This document shows positions 27,207 to 37,182 of a stretch of DNA of 64,000 nucleotides, piece after piece. A program made the position numbers and the translations under genes. How positions within the stretch are numbered: the first letter of the stretch is position 1; every line of letters begins with the position of its first letter. The stretch comes from Comamonadaceae bacterium (lineage in GTDB: Bacteria; Pseudomonadota; Gammaproteobacteria; Burkholderiales; Burkholderiaceae_C): assembly GCA_027488115.1 (NCBI GenBank), contig JAIYCG010000037.1, positions 47,127 to 111,126 on the forward strand, read 5' to 3'. The notes beneath the pieces were generated by a model. The model did not search any database. It was not told where the DNA came from and saw nothing but the letters and a program-made list of their open reading frames with translations.

Positions 27207-28661
27207 ATGACTAAAAACCAATTCGATCAAAAGTCCCAGGCCTGGTCGGCCTTGTTTTCCGAGCCCATGAGCGACTTGGTCAAGCGTTACACGTCCAGCG
27301 TCTTCTTTGACAAGCGAATGTGGCATTCGGACATTCGGGGCAGCCTGGCTCATGCGGAAATGTTGGCATTCCAAAAGATCATCAGTTCTAACGATCTGGC
27401 CGATATTGAGCGCGGGATGGCTCAAATCACCCAAGAAATCAACCAAGGACAGTTTGTTTGGCAACTGGACTTAGAAGACGTCCATCTCAACATAGAAGCA
27501 CGACTGACACAAATCGTGGGTGATGCCGGCAAGAGGCTCCACACTGGCAGAAGCCGCAATGATCAAGTAGCCACCGATGTGCGTTTGTGGCTGGTCAGCG
27601 AAATTGATCTCATCACGGGCCTGTTAAACGACCTTCAAAAATCTTTGATCGAAGTGGCTGAGCGCCATGTCGAAGTGATCTTGCCTGGTTTTACCCATTT
27701 ACAAGTTGCACAACCCGTTAGCTTTGCGCATCATTTGTTGGCTTACGTTGAGATGTTCGCGCGTGATACTGAGCGCATGGCCGATGTTCGCCGACGTACC
27801 AACCGGCTTCCTTTGGGATCTGCTGCTTTGGCAGGCACCACTTACCCACTTGACCGCGAACGAGTTGCCAAGAGCCTTGGCATGGTCGATGAGCAAGGAC
27901 ATGCTTGCATTTGCCAAAACAGCCTTGATGGCGTGAGTGATCGTGACTTTGCCATTGAATTCACGGCAGCGGCCTCATTGTGCATGGTGCACATCAGCCG
28001 TCTGAGTGAAGAGCTCATTTTGTGGATGAGCCAGAACTTTGGTTTTGTGAAAATTGCCGATCGCTTCACCACTGGCAGCTCTATCATGCCGCAGAAAAAA
28101 AACCCAGATGTGCCTGAATTGGCGAGGGGCAAAACTGGCCGAGTGGTAGGTCATCTCATGGGGCTCATCACCCTCATGAAAGGCCAGCCCCTGGCTTACA
28201 ACAAAGACAACCAGGAAGACAAAGAACCTCTTTTTGACACGGTAGACACATTGAAAGACACCTTGCGCATCTTCAGCGAAATGATCGGTGGGCAGCTCAA
28301 TTCAGAAACAGGTCAAAAAGAAGGCGGCATCACGGTGAATGCCGAAGCCATGGAGGCGGCGACCAAAAAGGGCTATGCCACTGCCACAGATTTGGCCGAC
28401 TACTTGGTCAAAAAGGGTCTGCCTTTCCGTGACGCACATGAAGTGGTAGCGCACGCTGTCAAAACAGCCCAAACACAGAACTTAGACTTGAGCGAACTGC
28501 CCTTAACAGCATTGCAACAGTTCAACCCGAGCATACAAGCCGATGTGTTCGAATGCCTCAGTTTGAAGGGCTCTCTGAATGCACGCAACACCTTAGGTGG
28601 CACAGCGCCGAGTCAAGTTCTGCTTCAAATTGCGCGTCACCATGCGCGATTGAATTTCTAA
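27207..28661 (+). CDS. argH: Argininosuccinate lyase
   Basis: Splits argininosuccinate to arginine and fumarate, the last step of arginine synthesis. The 484-residue protein has the fumarase-superfamily signature [12 protein letters not shown] (about 290-301) with the mobile catalytic Ser, [12 protein letters not shown] (about 112-123) and TPYHLQ-equivalent [12 protein letters not shown]. Its N-terminal extension ([16 protein letters not shown]) is common in Comamonadaceae. TTGACT occurs at 27163-27168, but a well-spaced -10 is not evident. Confidence 0.96.
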   Translation: MTKNQFDQKSQAWSALFSEPMSDLVKRYTSSVFFDKRMWHSDIRGSLAHAEMLAFQKIISSNDLADIERGMAQITQEINQGQFVWQLDLEDVHLNIEARLTQIVGDAGKRLHTGRSRNDQVATDVRLWLVSEIDLITGLLNDLQKSLIEVAERHVEVILPGFTHLQVAQPVSFAHHLLAYVEMFARDTERMADVRRRTNRLPLGSAALAGTTYPLDRERVAKSLGMVDEQGHACICQNSLDGVSDRDFAIEFTAAASLCMVHISRLSEELILWMSQNFGFVKIADRFTTGSSIMPQKKNPDVPELARGKTGRVVGHLMGLITLMKGQPLAYNKDNQEDKEPLFDTVDTLKDTLRIFSEMIGGQLNSETGQKEGGITVNAEAMEAATKKGYATATDLADYLVKKGLPFRDAHEVVAHAVKTAQTQNLDLSELPLTALQQFNPSIQADVFECLSLKGSLNARNTLGGTAPSQVLLQIARHHARLNF

Positions 28662-28687
28662 GATTGAATATCTCAATAGGACTGATC

Positions 28688-29200
28688 ATGGAAAACTCCC
28701 CATCTGAATTGGCCGCTGTATCAAGCTTTGCAGACGGCCTCAACTGGTCTTCTGAATTGCACACAGGCGACGACCGCATGGATCACACGCATGAAGAGTT
28801 TGTGACCATGCTCAACGCCCTCTTGCTGACACCCAAAGCAGAGCAGTTGAATTTGTACCGCGAATTTTTAAACCACACTGTGGCACATTTCGCCCAAGAG
28901 GATCGCTGGATGTTGGCCACAGGATTCAGTGAAGACAATTGCCATGCAGGTCAACACGCCACCATTTTGGAAACCATGCGCGCTGTTGAAACCCACTATG
29001 TGCAAGGCGACACAGAAATTATTTCTCGAATGGCCGAAGCCTTGGCGGAATGGTTCCCCCAACATGCAGGTTCTATGGACGCTGGCTTGGCTTTGCATTT
29101 GAAATCTGTGAACTTTGACAGCGAAACAGAAACACTGGCCGACCCCTCGATCATTAAAAATGTCACCATGTCAGGTTGTGGCAGCGTCAGCTGCAGTTAA
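28688..29200 (+). CDS. Bacteriohemerythrin-type protein
   Basis: A 170-residue four-helix protein predicted to bind O2 at a di-iron site. The ligand pattern is present: His33/His35 with Glu36 or Glu37 (MDHTHEEF), His63-x3-His67 with Glu71 (NHTVAHFAQED), His86-x3-His90 (CHAGQHATI) and His126-x4-Asp131. The C-terminal tail ends GCGSVSCS, a Cys-containing extension outside the fold. ATG at 28688 follows AATAGGACTGATC, a usable ribosome-binding site; a longer frame begins inside argH. Its role (O2 storage, sensing or supply) cannot be told from sequence. Confidence 0.85.
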   Translation: MENSPSELAAVSSFADGLNWSSELHTGDDRMDHTHEEFVTMLNALLLTPKAEQLNLYREFLNHTVAHFAQEDRWMLATGFSEDNCHAGQHATILETMRAVETHYVQGDTEIISRMAEALAEWFPQHAGSMDAGLALHLKSVNFDSETETLADPSIIKNVTMSGCGSVSCS

Positions 29201-29253
29201 TCAATGTCAATGCAAAGCTAATCAAGCAGAGCAAGCAGAATTGGAAATCAAAG

Positions 29254-30408
29254 ATGTCAGTGATCACCACCATTGAAGAGTTGCGTTTGTTGGCAAAAAA
29301 GCGCGTACCCCGCATGTTCTACGACTACGCAGACAGCGGCTCTTGGACAGAAAGCACCTACCGCGCCAATGAAAGTGATTTTCAAAAAATCAAATTGCGC
29401 CAACGCGTCGCGGTCAACATGGAAGGTCGCAGCACCGCCAGCACCATGATTGGCCAACAGGTTGCCATGCCAGTGGCCATTGCGCCCACAGGCCTCACAG
29501 GCATGCAGCACGCCGATGGCGAAATTTTAGCGGCTCGGGCTGCCAAAAAATTTGGCATTCCATTCACGCTTTCAACCATGAGCATTTGTTCCATAGAAGA
29601 TGTTTCCAAGGGAACAGATGGACATCCTTTCTGGTTTCAGTTGTATGTCATGCGCGACCGCGATTTCATTGAACGCTTGATTGAGCGCGCTCGCGCGGCC
29701 AATTGCTCTGCTTTGGTGATTACTTTGGATTTGCAAATTTTGGGTCAACGCCACAAAGATTTGAAAAATGGCTTGTCTGCACCGCCCAAACTGACCCTTC
29801 CCAACATCATCAACATCGCCACCAAGCCGCGCTGGGCTTTGGGCATGTTGGGCACACATCGCCGTGAGTTTGGCAACATTGTGGGTCACGTCAGTGGCGT
29901 TGAGAACATGAGTTCTTTGTCAGCATGGACTGCCCAACAGTTTGATCCCCGCCTCAACTGGGGCGATGTGGAATGGATCAAGAAACGCTGGGGCGGCAAA
30001 ATCATTTTGAAAGGCATTCAAGACGTTGAAGATGCTCGACTGGCTGTTGAAAGTGGTGCCGATGCCATGATTGTGAGCAACCACGGCGGCCGTCAACTCG
30101 ACGGCGCCCAAAGCAGCATTGAAGCACTGCCCGCCATTGTGGATGCCGTAGGCAAACAAATTGAAGTGCACATGGATGGCGGTATTCGCAGTGGCCAAGA
30201 TGTTTTGAAAGCTCGCGCTTTGGGTGCGCAAGGCACTTACATTGGCCGTGCCTTTTTGTACGGTCTAGGTGCCATGGGTCAACCGGGTGTTGAGAAAGCG
30301 CTGGAAATCATCCACAAGGAATTGGATTTGACCATGGCATTTTGTGGCCGCACACAGATGGACACGGTCGACAAGAGCATCCTGTTGCCCGGCACTTTCC
30401 CACAGTAA
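29254..30408 (+). CDS. lldD: L-lactate dehydrogenase (cytochrome-type), FMN-dependent 2-hydroxyacid oxidase
   Basis: Oxidises L-lactate to pyruvate at the membrane, passing electrons to the respiratory chain. The 384-residue TIM-barrel protein begins with the family PRMFYDYADSGSWTE. It has TISTTS-equivalent TLSTMSICSIED, FQLYVMRDRDF and SNHGGRQLDGA, with the catalytic His277 and substrate Arg. IRSGQDVLKARALGAQ and IGRAFLYG contact FMN phosphate. ATG at 29254 gives the usual short N-terminus. Other 2-hydroxyacids (glycolate, mandelate) are possible substrates. No permease or regulator adjoins it. Confidence 0.88.
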   Translation: MSVITTIEELRLLAKKRVPRMFYDYADSGSWTESTYRANESDFQKIKLRQRVAVNMEGRSTASTMIGQQVAMPVAIAPTGLTGMQHADGEILAARAAKKFGIPFTLSTMSICSIEDVSKGTDGHPFWFQLYVMRDRDFIERLIERARAANCSALVITLDLQILGQRHKDLKNGLSAPPKLTLPNIINIATKPRWALGMLGTHRREFGNIVGHVSGVENMSSLSAWTAQQFDPRLNWGDVEWIKKRWGGKIILKGIQDVEDARLAVESGADAMIVSNHGGRQLDGAQSSIEALPAIVDAVGKQIEVHMDGGIRSGQDVLKARALGAQGTYIGRAFLYGLGAMGQPGVEKALEIIHKELDLTMAFCGRTQMDTVDKSILLPGTFPQ

Positions 30409-30431
30409 AGTCGCCCTCTTGCTTTGAGTTT

Positions 30432-31733
30432 GTGACCGTCATCAAAGCATCTGCATCGCCGCTTAAACGGCGAATTGCCCACCTCGACATGGATGCTTTT
30501 TATGCGTCTGTAGAGTTGCTGCGCTACCCTCAACTCCGGGGCTTACCGGTCGTCATTGGCGGCGGTAGACGCAAAGAGGATGACCTTCTGAGCCGACTTC
30601 GCGCGGCCCACCCTGACTATGCGTGGACTGCCGACAATTTGTCAGAAATCCCTCTGGATTTTTTCCCCCGCATTGATGGCTATACCGGCCGCGGCGTGAT
30701 CACCACAGCCACTTATGCGGCACGTCAATTTGGCATCGGCTCTGCGATGGGCCTCATGAAAGCTGCCAAACTTTGCCCGCAAGCCATTTTGTTGCCCGTC
30801 GACTTTGATCAATATCGACACTACTCCAAAGTCTTCAAAGGCATCATCACCGACATTGCTCCCCTTATGGAAGATCGTGGTGTCGACGAGGTCTACATTG
30901 ATTTCACAGAAGTCCCAGGCGGTCAACGCGAGGGCGGTAGAGTACTGGCACGCTTGATTCAAAAATGCATACAGGAAGCCACCGGTCTTACCTGCTCCGT
31001 TGGCGTTGCGCCCAACAAATTGATTGCCAAAATGGCCAGCGAGTTCAACAAACCCAATGGCATTTCGATTGTTCATGAAGAAGATTTACAAACATTGATC
31101 TGGCCCTTAAGTTGCCGCAAGATCAACGGTGTAGGTCCGAAGGCCGATGAAAAGCTTAAACAGCATGGCATTCAAACCATCGGCCAGTTGGCAGCCTGTG
31201 AACGCCACTGGCTGCAATCACACTTTGGCAAAGTGTATGGTGCGTGGTTGCACGAGGCAGCATGGGGACGTGACGACCGTCCCATCAGCACCGAGAGCGA
31301 GCCCGTCAGCATCAGCCGAGAAACCACCTTCGAAACCGACTTGCATGCCGTGCGTGACAAAGAGGCGTTGGGCAAGGTATTCACAAGGCTCTGCCAACAA
31401 TTGGCCGCCGATTTACAGCGCAAAGGTTATGACGGGAAAACCATTGGCATCAAGCTGCGCTATGACAACTTTAAAAGCGTGACGCGTGATCAAACCCTGA
31501 CTTTTTACACCCAAGATGCTAAAGTAATCCGTCAATTTGCAGGGCTTTGTTTAAAGCGTGTCGATTTATCGCGAAAACTCCGGTTGTTGGGTGTGAGGGT
31601 CGGCTCTTTGGTCAAACACGGGACAGTGCCCGACTCAAGCCCAAGCTACAGTTCGCAACAAACCTCCAACCCTGCACTCAACGAGGCCAGCCCCGATGGA
31701 CAAACTCAACTGCTTTTCTTTGACGACGAATGA
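30432..31733 (+). CDS. dinB: Y-family DNA polymerase, DinB-like (Pol IV)
   Basis: An error-prone translesion polymerase. Catalytic acidic residues lie in HLDMDAFYASVE (palm start) and RGVDEVYIDFTE. CSVGVAPNKLIAKMAS and the helix-hairpin-helix INGVGPKADEKLK follow, then the little-finger domain (ETTFETDL, TIGIKLRY). I use GTG at 30432, just after the lldD stop; an ATG at 30342 would lie inside lldD. Between the palm start and the conserved TTATYAARQFG there is an insertion of about 40 residues (RKEDDLLSRLRAAHPDYAW and on) absent from E. coli DinB but, as I recall, found in Comamonadaceae. The last 38 bases overlap the next gene. Confidence 0.88.
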   Translation: MTVIKASASPLKRRIAHLDMDAFYASVELLRYPQLRGLPVVIGGGRRKEDDLLSRLRAAHPDYAWTADNLSEIPLDFFPRIDGYTGRGVITTATYAARQFGIGSAMGLMKAAKLCPQAILLPVDFDQYRHYSKVFKGIITDIAPLMEDRGVDEVYIDFTEVPGGQREGGRVLARLIQKCIQEATGLTCSVGVAPNKLIAKMASEFNKPNGISIVHEEDLQTLIWPLSCRKINGVGPKADEKLKQHGIQTIGQLAACERHWLQSHFGKVYGAWLHEAAWGRDDRPISTESEPVSISRETTFETDLHAVRDKEALGKVFTRLCQQLAADLQRKGYDGKTIGIKLRYDNFKSVTRDQTLTFYTQDAKVIRQFAGLCLKRVDLSRKLRLLGVRVGSLVKHGTVPDSSPSYSSQQTSNPALNEASPDGQTQLLFFDDE

Positions 31734-32538
31734 CCATGTGGCGCATTTGGTGCTCAACAAGCCTGAAACGCTCAACACCATGCACCCCACTTTTTGGCGC
31801 GAGCTAGACTTGGTGCTGCACCATTTGAACGATGCGGGTGAGGCTCGTGCACTGGTGATCTCTAGCTCTGGCAAACACTTTTCGGCCGGCATGTCGCTCG
31901 ACACTTTTTCCAGTGCCATCTCCATGGACGCAGACAGCCCCGAGGGACGCGCAGCCATTTACGACTCACTGACCGATATGCAATCAACGTTCACGCTTCT
32001 AGAAAGCATGCGCATACCTGTCATTGCGGCCATTCACGGCGGCTGCATTGGCGGCGCGGTTGACATGGTGACGGCTTGCTGCATCCGCTATGCCACACAC
32101 GACGCTTTTTTCTGCATTCAAGAGATCAACATTGGCATGGTGGCCGATGTGGGCACACTGCAAAGGCTGCCCAAATTGCTCCCCATGGGCTTGGTTAAAG
32201 AATTGGCCTATACAGGCCGTAGATTGAGTGCTGCGAATGCATTGAATCACGGTTTGGTGACCCAAGTCTTTGAGACCCAAGAAGCCATGGTGGAGGGTGC
32301 CCTCGCTTGCGCCAAAGAAATGACCCACAAACCACCCGTGGCCATTTGGGGCACCAAGCAAGCTCTGAACTACGCGCGAGATCACAGCGTGGAGGACAGT
32401 CTTCGCCAAATGGGTTGGTTGCAAGGCGCCATTTGGAGCAACCCGCACATACGGGAAGCCATTGTGGCGGCCAAAGAAAAAAGGCCTGCCAAGTTTCCAC
32501 CGCTCGCGCCCCTTAAAGGATTTAAAACTTTGGCCTGA
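31696..32538 (+). CDS. Enoyl-CoA hydratase/isomerase family, dienoyl-CoA isomerase-like
   Basis: A 280-residue crotonase-fold protein. Besides the oxyanion-hole sequence HGGCIGGAVD it keeps three acidic residues at Asp123, Glu143 and Asp151. Their spacing (20 and 8) equals that of Asp176, Glu196 and Asp204 in delta3,5-delta2,4-dienoyl-CoA isomerase (ECH1). IQEINIGMVADVGTLQRLPK is close to the ECH1 sequence. It would therefore act in degrading odd-position unsaturated fatty acids. The start lies 38 bases inside dinB in another frame. Its stop converges on queF 36 bases away, without a clear terminator. Confidence 0.82.
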   Translation: MDKLNCFSLTTNDHVAHLVLNKPETLNTMHPTFWRELDLVLHHLNDAGEARALVISSSGKHFSAGMSLDTFSSAISMDADSPEGRAAIYDSLTDMQSTFTLLESMRIPVIAAIHGGCIGGAVDMVTACCIRYATHDAFFCIQEINIGMVADVGTLQRLPKLLPMGLVKELAYTGRRLSAANALNHGLVTQVFETQEAMVEGALACAKEMTHKPPVAIWGTKQALNYARDHSVEDSLRQMGWLQGAIWSNPHIREAIVAAKEKRPAKFPPLAPLKGFKTLA

Positions 32539-32574
32539 TTCAAAGTTCGATGGGCCACTCAAAGGCTTACTTAC

Positions 32575-33420
32575 TTACTGCCTGGCTGTGCGAATGTTGG
32601 GCGGTGGCGACTGAGGATGACTGGTTCGCCATGGATTGATGTCCAAACCACCGCGCCTTGTATAGCGGGCATAGACAGACAACTTGAGAGGTTTGCAGCG
32701 CGTCCAAATGTCCATGAAGATGCGCTCCACGCACTGTTCATGAAACTCATTGTGATTTCTAAAACTCACAATGTATTGAAGCAAGCCCGCCTGGTCTATT
32801 TGAGAGCCTGAATAGGTAATTTGCACACTGCCCCAATCGGGTTGTCCTGTTACCAAACAATTGCTCTTTAGCAAATGGCTGACAAAGGTTTCCGTCACAG
32901 GCGCTTCTTCATGCTGCGCACTCAAAAGTTGGGGAGCAGGTTGGTAATGTGTGCACTCAATGTCCATGCGGTCAAGATTGAGGCCATCCAATTCATGAAC
33001 AGGCTCTTTGTCGAAATCATCGGGCAAAATAATTTTCACACCGCAACGCGCCATGACTGTTCCACCGTGCCATAAGGCTTGGTCCAAATCTTCACGCATC
33101 GCATCGCGCACCGCTTGCACATCAACAAATCGCGTGGCATTGAAGCTGTTTAAATAAAGTTTGAATGATTTGCTTTCGATGATGTGCGTGCTTTCAGCGG
33201 GCACCATGATGTGAGCGATGGCAACCAAGGGCTTGCCTTTTAAATTGAGCCAAGACAGCTCAAAAGCTGTCCACAAATCGGCACCAAAGAAAATAGGCGA
33301 ACCCTGAATGCCCAACTCTTCGCGCTTAACTGATCGGGGAATAGGAAACAACAATGAAGCATCGTATTGATCGATGTAAGCGCTGTTTTTCCCGAGTTGC
33401 GATTGTTCGGGTTGGTTCAT
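32575..33420 (-). CDS. queF: NADPH-dependent 7-cyano-7-deazaguanine reductase
   Basis: Reduces preQ0 to preQ1 in queuosine synthesis for tRNA wobble modification. The 281-residue product is the long, two-domain (E. coli-type) form. It has [12 protein letters not shown] (from Glu82) in the first T-fold and [13 protein letters not shown] with catalytic Cys188 and Asp195 in the second. ATG at 33418-33420 overlaps the yaaA stop by four bases; the longer frame starts inside yaaA. No other queuosine gene lies nearby. Confidence 0.95.
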   Translation of the reverse strand: MNQPEQSQLGKNSAYIDQYDASLLFPIPRSVKREELGIQGSPIFFGADLWTAFELSWLNLKGKPLVAIAHIMVPAESTHIIESKSFKLYLNSFNATRFVDVQAVRDAMREDLDQALWHGGTVMARCGVKIILPDDFDKEPVHELDGLNLDRMDIECTHYQPAPQLLSAQHEEAPVTETFVSHLLKSNCLVTGQPDWGSVQITYSGSQIDQAGLLQYIVSFRNHNEFHEQCVERIFMDIWTRCKPLKLSVYARYTRRGGLDINPWRTSHPQSPPPNIRTARQ

Positions 33421-34199
33421 AACACGCCCTTCTGACGGCGTCGAAACACCCATCGATCAGCATCTGAAACAGATTCTGCGAATGAGTACCCCTCCAAATC
33501 AAATTCTTTCAACTTTTCAGGTTTTTTGAGGTGATGTTGAATGGCATAGCGGGCTAACAAGCCACGAGCACGCTTGGCAAAGAAGCTGATGATTTTGTAT
33601 TTCCCGCCTTTGTAATCTTCAAAAACACAATCGATGACGCGTGCATTTAAAACCTTTTGATCAACCGCCTTGAAATACTCTTGAGAGGCCAAATTGACCA
33701 CCACGGGTGTTTTGTCTTTTGCCAATTGAGCATTAAGGTGCTGCGCAATGCTCGCACCCCAAAATTGGTACAAATTTTGACCTTGCGGGTTGGCAAGCGT
33801 TGTCCCCATTTCTAAGCGATAGGGTTGCATCCAATCTAACGGGCGCAACACCCCATACAGACCACTCAAAATACAGACATGGTCCTGCGCCCACTCAAGC
33901 TCCTTGGGTTTCAGTGTTTTGGCTTCTAGCCCGTCATAGACGTCGCCATTGAAAGCCAGCAGGGCTTGTTTTGAATTTTTAGCGGTAAATTTTGGCCGCC
34001 AAGCTTCATATCTGGCCACATTCAGGGCCGCCAAGTTGTCGCTCAGATCCATGAGTTCAGCGATTTGCGCTGGCGTTTTATGTTTCAATACATCTATCAA
34101 TTCTGCAGATTGCGAGATAAATTGGGGCAAGGTGTGGGGCACCCCATCAGCCGGGGTGTCGTAATCCAACGATTTAGCAGGTGACAATAGAAGCAACAT
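33417..34199 (-). CDS. yaaA: YaaA/DUF328 family peroxide-stress protein
   Basis: YaaA binds DNA and lowers damage caused by Fenton chemistry during peroxide stress in E. coli; the biochemical activity is unclear. The 260-residue product begins [16 protein letters not shown]. It has the family sequences [30 protein letters not shown] and [23 protein letters not shown]. The final residues overlap queF by ATGA, so both share a transcript from the 127-base divergent gap with the next gene. Confidence 0.94.
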   Translation of the reverse strand: MLLLLSPAKSLDYDTPADGVPHTLPQFISQSAELIDVLKHKTPAQIAELMDLSDNLAALNVARYEAWRPKFTAKNSKQALLAFNGDVYDGLEAKTLKPKELEWAQDHVCILSGLYGVLRPLDWMQPYRLEMGTTLANPQGQNLYQFWGASIAQHLNAQLAKDKTPVVVNLASQEYFKAVDQKVLNARVIDCVFEDYKGGKYKIISFFAKRARGLLARYAIQHHLKKPEKLKEFDLEGYSFAESVSDADRWVFRRRQKGVL

Positions 34200-34326
34200 T
34201 CACAATATCCTTTAGTGCCTTCATTATCTTGCAGGTGACAGTCCTTTGCAGAGGATGGCATTAGCCTTTCGTTGTCGGAATTTTCAACACATCTGCATTG
34301 GCCAGGCAAACTTCAAGTCCATCATC

Positions 34327-35448
34327 ATGAGCCTTCTTTTTTCCGAGTATCAGCTAACCGCACCCAGTGGCCCCCTTCATTTGGCCAATCGCATCGTCAT
34401 TGCACCGATGTGCCAGTATTCAGCCGAAGAAGGCAAAGCCACAGACTGGCACCTGGCCCATTGGACCTCTTTGCTCAACAGTGGCGCTGGCCTGGTTATT
34501 TTAGAAGCCACCGCCGTGACAGAAGACGGCCGCATCACCCCGGGCTGTTTGGGTCTATGGAACGACGCCACAGCCGAGGCTTTGCAAGACAAATTAGCCA
34601 GGGCCAGAAAACTTGCACCCCATGTGCCGGTTGCCATTCAAATTAGCCACGCAGGTCGCAAAGCTTCCAGTGCGGCGCCTTGGCATGGGGGGCAATTGCT
34701 TGATTCAGCACATCAAGGCTGGCAACCCGTCGCACCTAGCGCCCTTCCTCACTCAGCAACCGAATTACCGCCCACTGAATTGGATGCAGCGGGTCTTGAG
34801 CGCATCAAAACAGCCTTTGTCAAAACAGCCGAGCGCGCGCAAGCCATGGGCATTGAAATGCTTGAATTGCATGCAGCTCACGGTTATTTGCTGCATCAAT
34901 TTTTATCGCCCATTTCCAACAAGAGAATCGATGCCTACGGCGGAAACTTTGAAAACCGCACACGCTATGTTCGTGAAATTTTTGACGCTGTCAGGGCAAA
35001 GTTCAACGGCGTTTTAGGCATCCGCCTTTCGGCCACCGACTGGGTGGAAGACGGCTGGAACCCAGAAGAAACAGCAGATTTATCGGTTCGCCTCAAAACT
35101 GCAGGCGCTAATTTTGTTCATATTTCTTCTGGGGGTGTTGCCGCGCAACAGAAGATTGCCTTGGGTCCAGAATACCAAGTGCCGTTTGCTAAATCTGTGA
35201 AAGACATATCAGGCCTACCTACCATTGCTGTGGGCTTGATTACAAAAGCACAACAAGCCGAGGCTATTTTGCAAAGGGGTGATGCCAACCTCATCGCCTT
35301 CGCAAGGGCCTTCTTGTTCAACCCCCGATGGGCATGGCAAGCGGCTGCCGAATTAGGCGGCGTGGTTCAAGCCAGTGAGCAGTACTGGCGCTGCTTGCCC
35401 CGAGAGGCACAATCGGTTTTTGGCAATGTCAAAATTGGAATGCGTTAA
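34327..35448 (+). CDS. NADH:flavin oxidoreductase, Old Yellow Enzyme family (YqjM/XenA type)
   Basis: An FMN ene-reductase for activated C=C bonds. The 373-residue TIM barrel has MCQYSAEEGKATDWH with Cys29 (the redox-tuning Cys of the YqjM class), ISHAGRKAS with the substrate-binding His, and ELHAAHGYLLHQFLSPISN. IAFARAFLFNPRW near the end binds the FMN phosphate. ATG at 34327 fits the family; a longer frame begins 81 bases upstream. The next gene starts four bases later, pointing to a shared catabolic or detoxifying role. Confidence 0.92.
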   Translation: MSLLFSEYQLTAPSGPLHLANRIVIAPMCQYSAEEGKATDWHLAHWTSLLNSGAGLVILEATAVTEDGRITPGCLGLWNDATAEALQDKLARARKLAPHVPVAIQISHAGRKASSAAPWHGGQLLDSAHQGWQPVAPSALPHSATELPPTELDAAGLERIKTAFVKTAERAQAMGIEMLELHAAHGYLLHQFLSPISNKRIDAYGGNFENRTRYVREIFDAVRAKFNGVLGIRLSATDWVEDGWNPEETADLSVRLKTAGANFVHISSGGVAAQQKIALGPEYQVPFAKSVKDISGLPTIAVGLITKAQQAEAILQRGDANLIAFARAFLFNPRWAWQAAAELGGVVQASEQYWRCLPREAQSVFGNVKIGMR

Positions 35449-35452
35449 AGCC

Positions 35453-37162
35453 ATGAACACACCAAGCTTTCAAGACGTTCAATTTACCAATGGTTATGAG
35501 TTCACTCAAGGCACTGGCTACGCCTTGCCTGAATACGCTTTTGTGACACCACCAGAATTGGTGCAAAACAAAACTTTGCGCCATGCGGTGGTCATTGTGG
35601 GTGGCGGCATGTCAGGCCTGACTTTGGCTTGTGCATTGGCTAACTTGGGTGTCAAGGCCGTGCTCTTGGACGAGGACAACACCGTCGGGGTCAAGGGCGC
35701 CTCTTCCCGCGGTATTTGCTACACCCAAAAGTCTTTAGAAATTTTCCAAAAGCTTGGGATTTTTGATCGAATCGCCAACAAAGGAATTCAGTGGAGTGTG
35801 GGCCGTACCTTCGCAGGCCATGACGAGGTTTACAACTTTGACCTCAAACAACAAAGCAATTTCAACCTTTCAGAGCAACCTGCTTTCATCAACATCCAAC
35901 AGTTCTACATCGAAGGCTATTTGGTAGAAAGAATTCAAGAACTAGGCTGTGTTGATTTGCGTTGGCAATCGCGCGTTACAGCATTCAAGCAAAACAAAGA
36001 CTTTGCAACGCTCAGCGTTGAAACGCCAGAAGGCACTTACCAACTTCAAGCAGACCATGTGATTGATGCTAGCGGATCGCACACGCCCTTTCACGCATGG
36101 ACGGGTGTGGGCATGGAAAGCAAAAAAGGCGATGACCGTTGGTGCATTGCCGATGTGCGCTTTGACACCCATCCCCCTACCGAGCGTCACACTTGGATTG
36201 AGGCGCCCTTTAATGAAAACCGTGCCGTCTGGCAACACCTTATGGCCGACGGGGTTTGGCGCATTGATTATCAAATGGCGCCTAACGCAGACGCTGCTTA
36301 CATCAGCCGTGAAGATGTGGTGCGTGAACGTTTAGAGCGCCAATTTGGCAAGAACGTCAAGGTCGACATTGTGTGGGTGGGTCCTTATGCCTACAAAAGC
36401 CAATGCCTCACCAACTTGCGCATGGGTCGGGTATTTTTCATGGGCGATACCGCCAAAATTGTGAACCCCTTTGGCGCGCGCGGTGGCAACACGGGTGTGG
36501 CCGATGCCGACAATTTGGCTTGGAAATTAGCGGCTGTATTGCGTGGCCATGCTCATGAAGCTCTGCTGGAAAGTTACAACGATGAACGCCTTGAAGCGGC
36601 CCAAGAAAACGTCAAAGTCACTCGGCGGACTGCCCGATTTTTGAGACCTGCCGACGGCATTGAACGCGCCTTTCGAAAAGCCACCATCAGCTTGGCGAAG
36701 CAGCTTCCTTTCGCTCGCTCATTGATCAACACTGGGCGCATGGCGGTCGCCAATACTTACCGCGGCTCAAGGGCCTGCGGCTACCACGGCGGCACCTCGG
36801 TTCAAAACGTCAAGATTCAATGGCGTCAAGGAAAAACGGGCGCACTCAACGATCTGCTTCAATGGGCCGATGGCCGCTTGCTCATCTTGGTATTTGGCGA
36901 GCAGTCCAAGGCATCGCTTAAACGACTTCAAGACTTAAGCACCTCAGGCCTGCCCGTTCGGTGTGTTCAAGTCCTGGCCAGAGGTGACAGCGCCCAGGCT
37001 CGAGAACACATTTGGGACAAGCAAGGTCATTTGAAAAGTGCCTGCAGCGCAGTGCCTCACAGCGGCTGGGCCGTGATCCGACCCGATGGTTATTTGGCAG
37101 ACACCGGCCAAGGTGTGAACGGTCATTTGATTGCCGCCGTAGCCACCTCTTTGTGCCTTTGA
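35453..37162 (+). CDS. FAD-dependent aromatic monooxygenase (MhpA/PheA-type)
   Basis: A 569-residue class A flavoprotein hydroxylase. It has the dinucleotide-binding VVIVGGGMSGLTLA (46-59) with the acidic strand end LLDED, an RGICYTQKSLEIF segment, the DG-equivalent QADHVIDASGSHTP, and the GD motif VFFMGDTAKIVNPFGARGGN (about 327-346). A thioredoxin-like C-terminal domain (about 450-569) is typical of phenol and 3-(3-hydroxyphenyl)propionate hydroxylases. The aromatic substrate cannot be named. It follows the OYE gene by four bases and precedes a DUF2783 gene, a recurring partner. Confidence 0.88.
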   Translation: MNTPSFQDVQFTNGYEFTQGTGYALPEYAFVTPPELVQNKTLRHAVVIVGGGMSGLTLACALANLGVKAVLLDEDNTVGVKGASSRGICYTQKSLEIFQKLGIFDRIANKGIQWSVGRTFAGHDEVYNFDLKQQSNFNLSEQPAFINIQQFYIEGYLVERIQELGCVDLRWQSRVTAFKQNKDFATLSVETPEGTYQLQADHVIDASGSHTPFHAWTGVGMESKKGDDRWCIADVRFDTHPPTERHTWIEAPFNENRAVWQHLMADGVWRIDYQMAPNADAAYISREDVVRERLERQFGKNVKVDIVWVGPYAYKSQCLTNLRMGRVFFMGDTAKIVNPFGARGGNTGVADADNLAWKLAAVLRGHAHEALLESYNDERLEAAQENVKVTRRTARFLRPADGIERAFRKATISLAKQLPFARSLINTGRMAVANTYRGSRACGYHGGTSVQNVKIQWRQGKTGALNDLLQWADGRLLILVFGEQSKASLKRLQDLSTSGLPVRCVQVLARGDSAQAREHIWDKQGHLKSACSAVPHSGWAVIRPDGYLADTGQGVNGHLIAAVATSLCL

Positions 37163-37182
37163 TTCAATTCGGACTCACCCAC

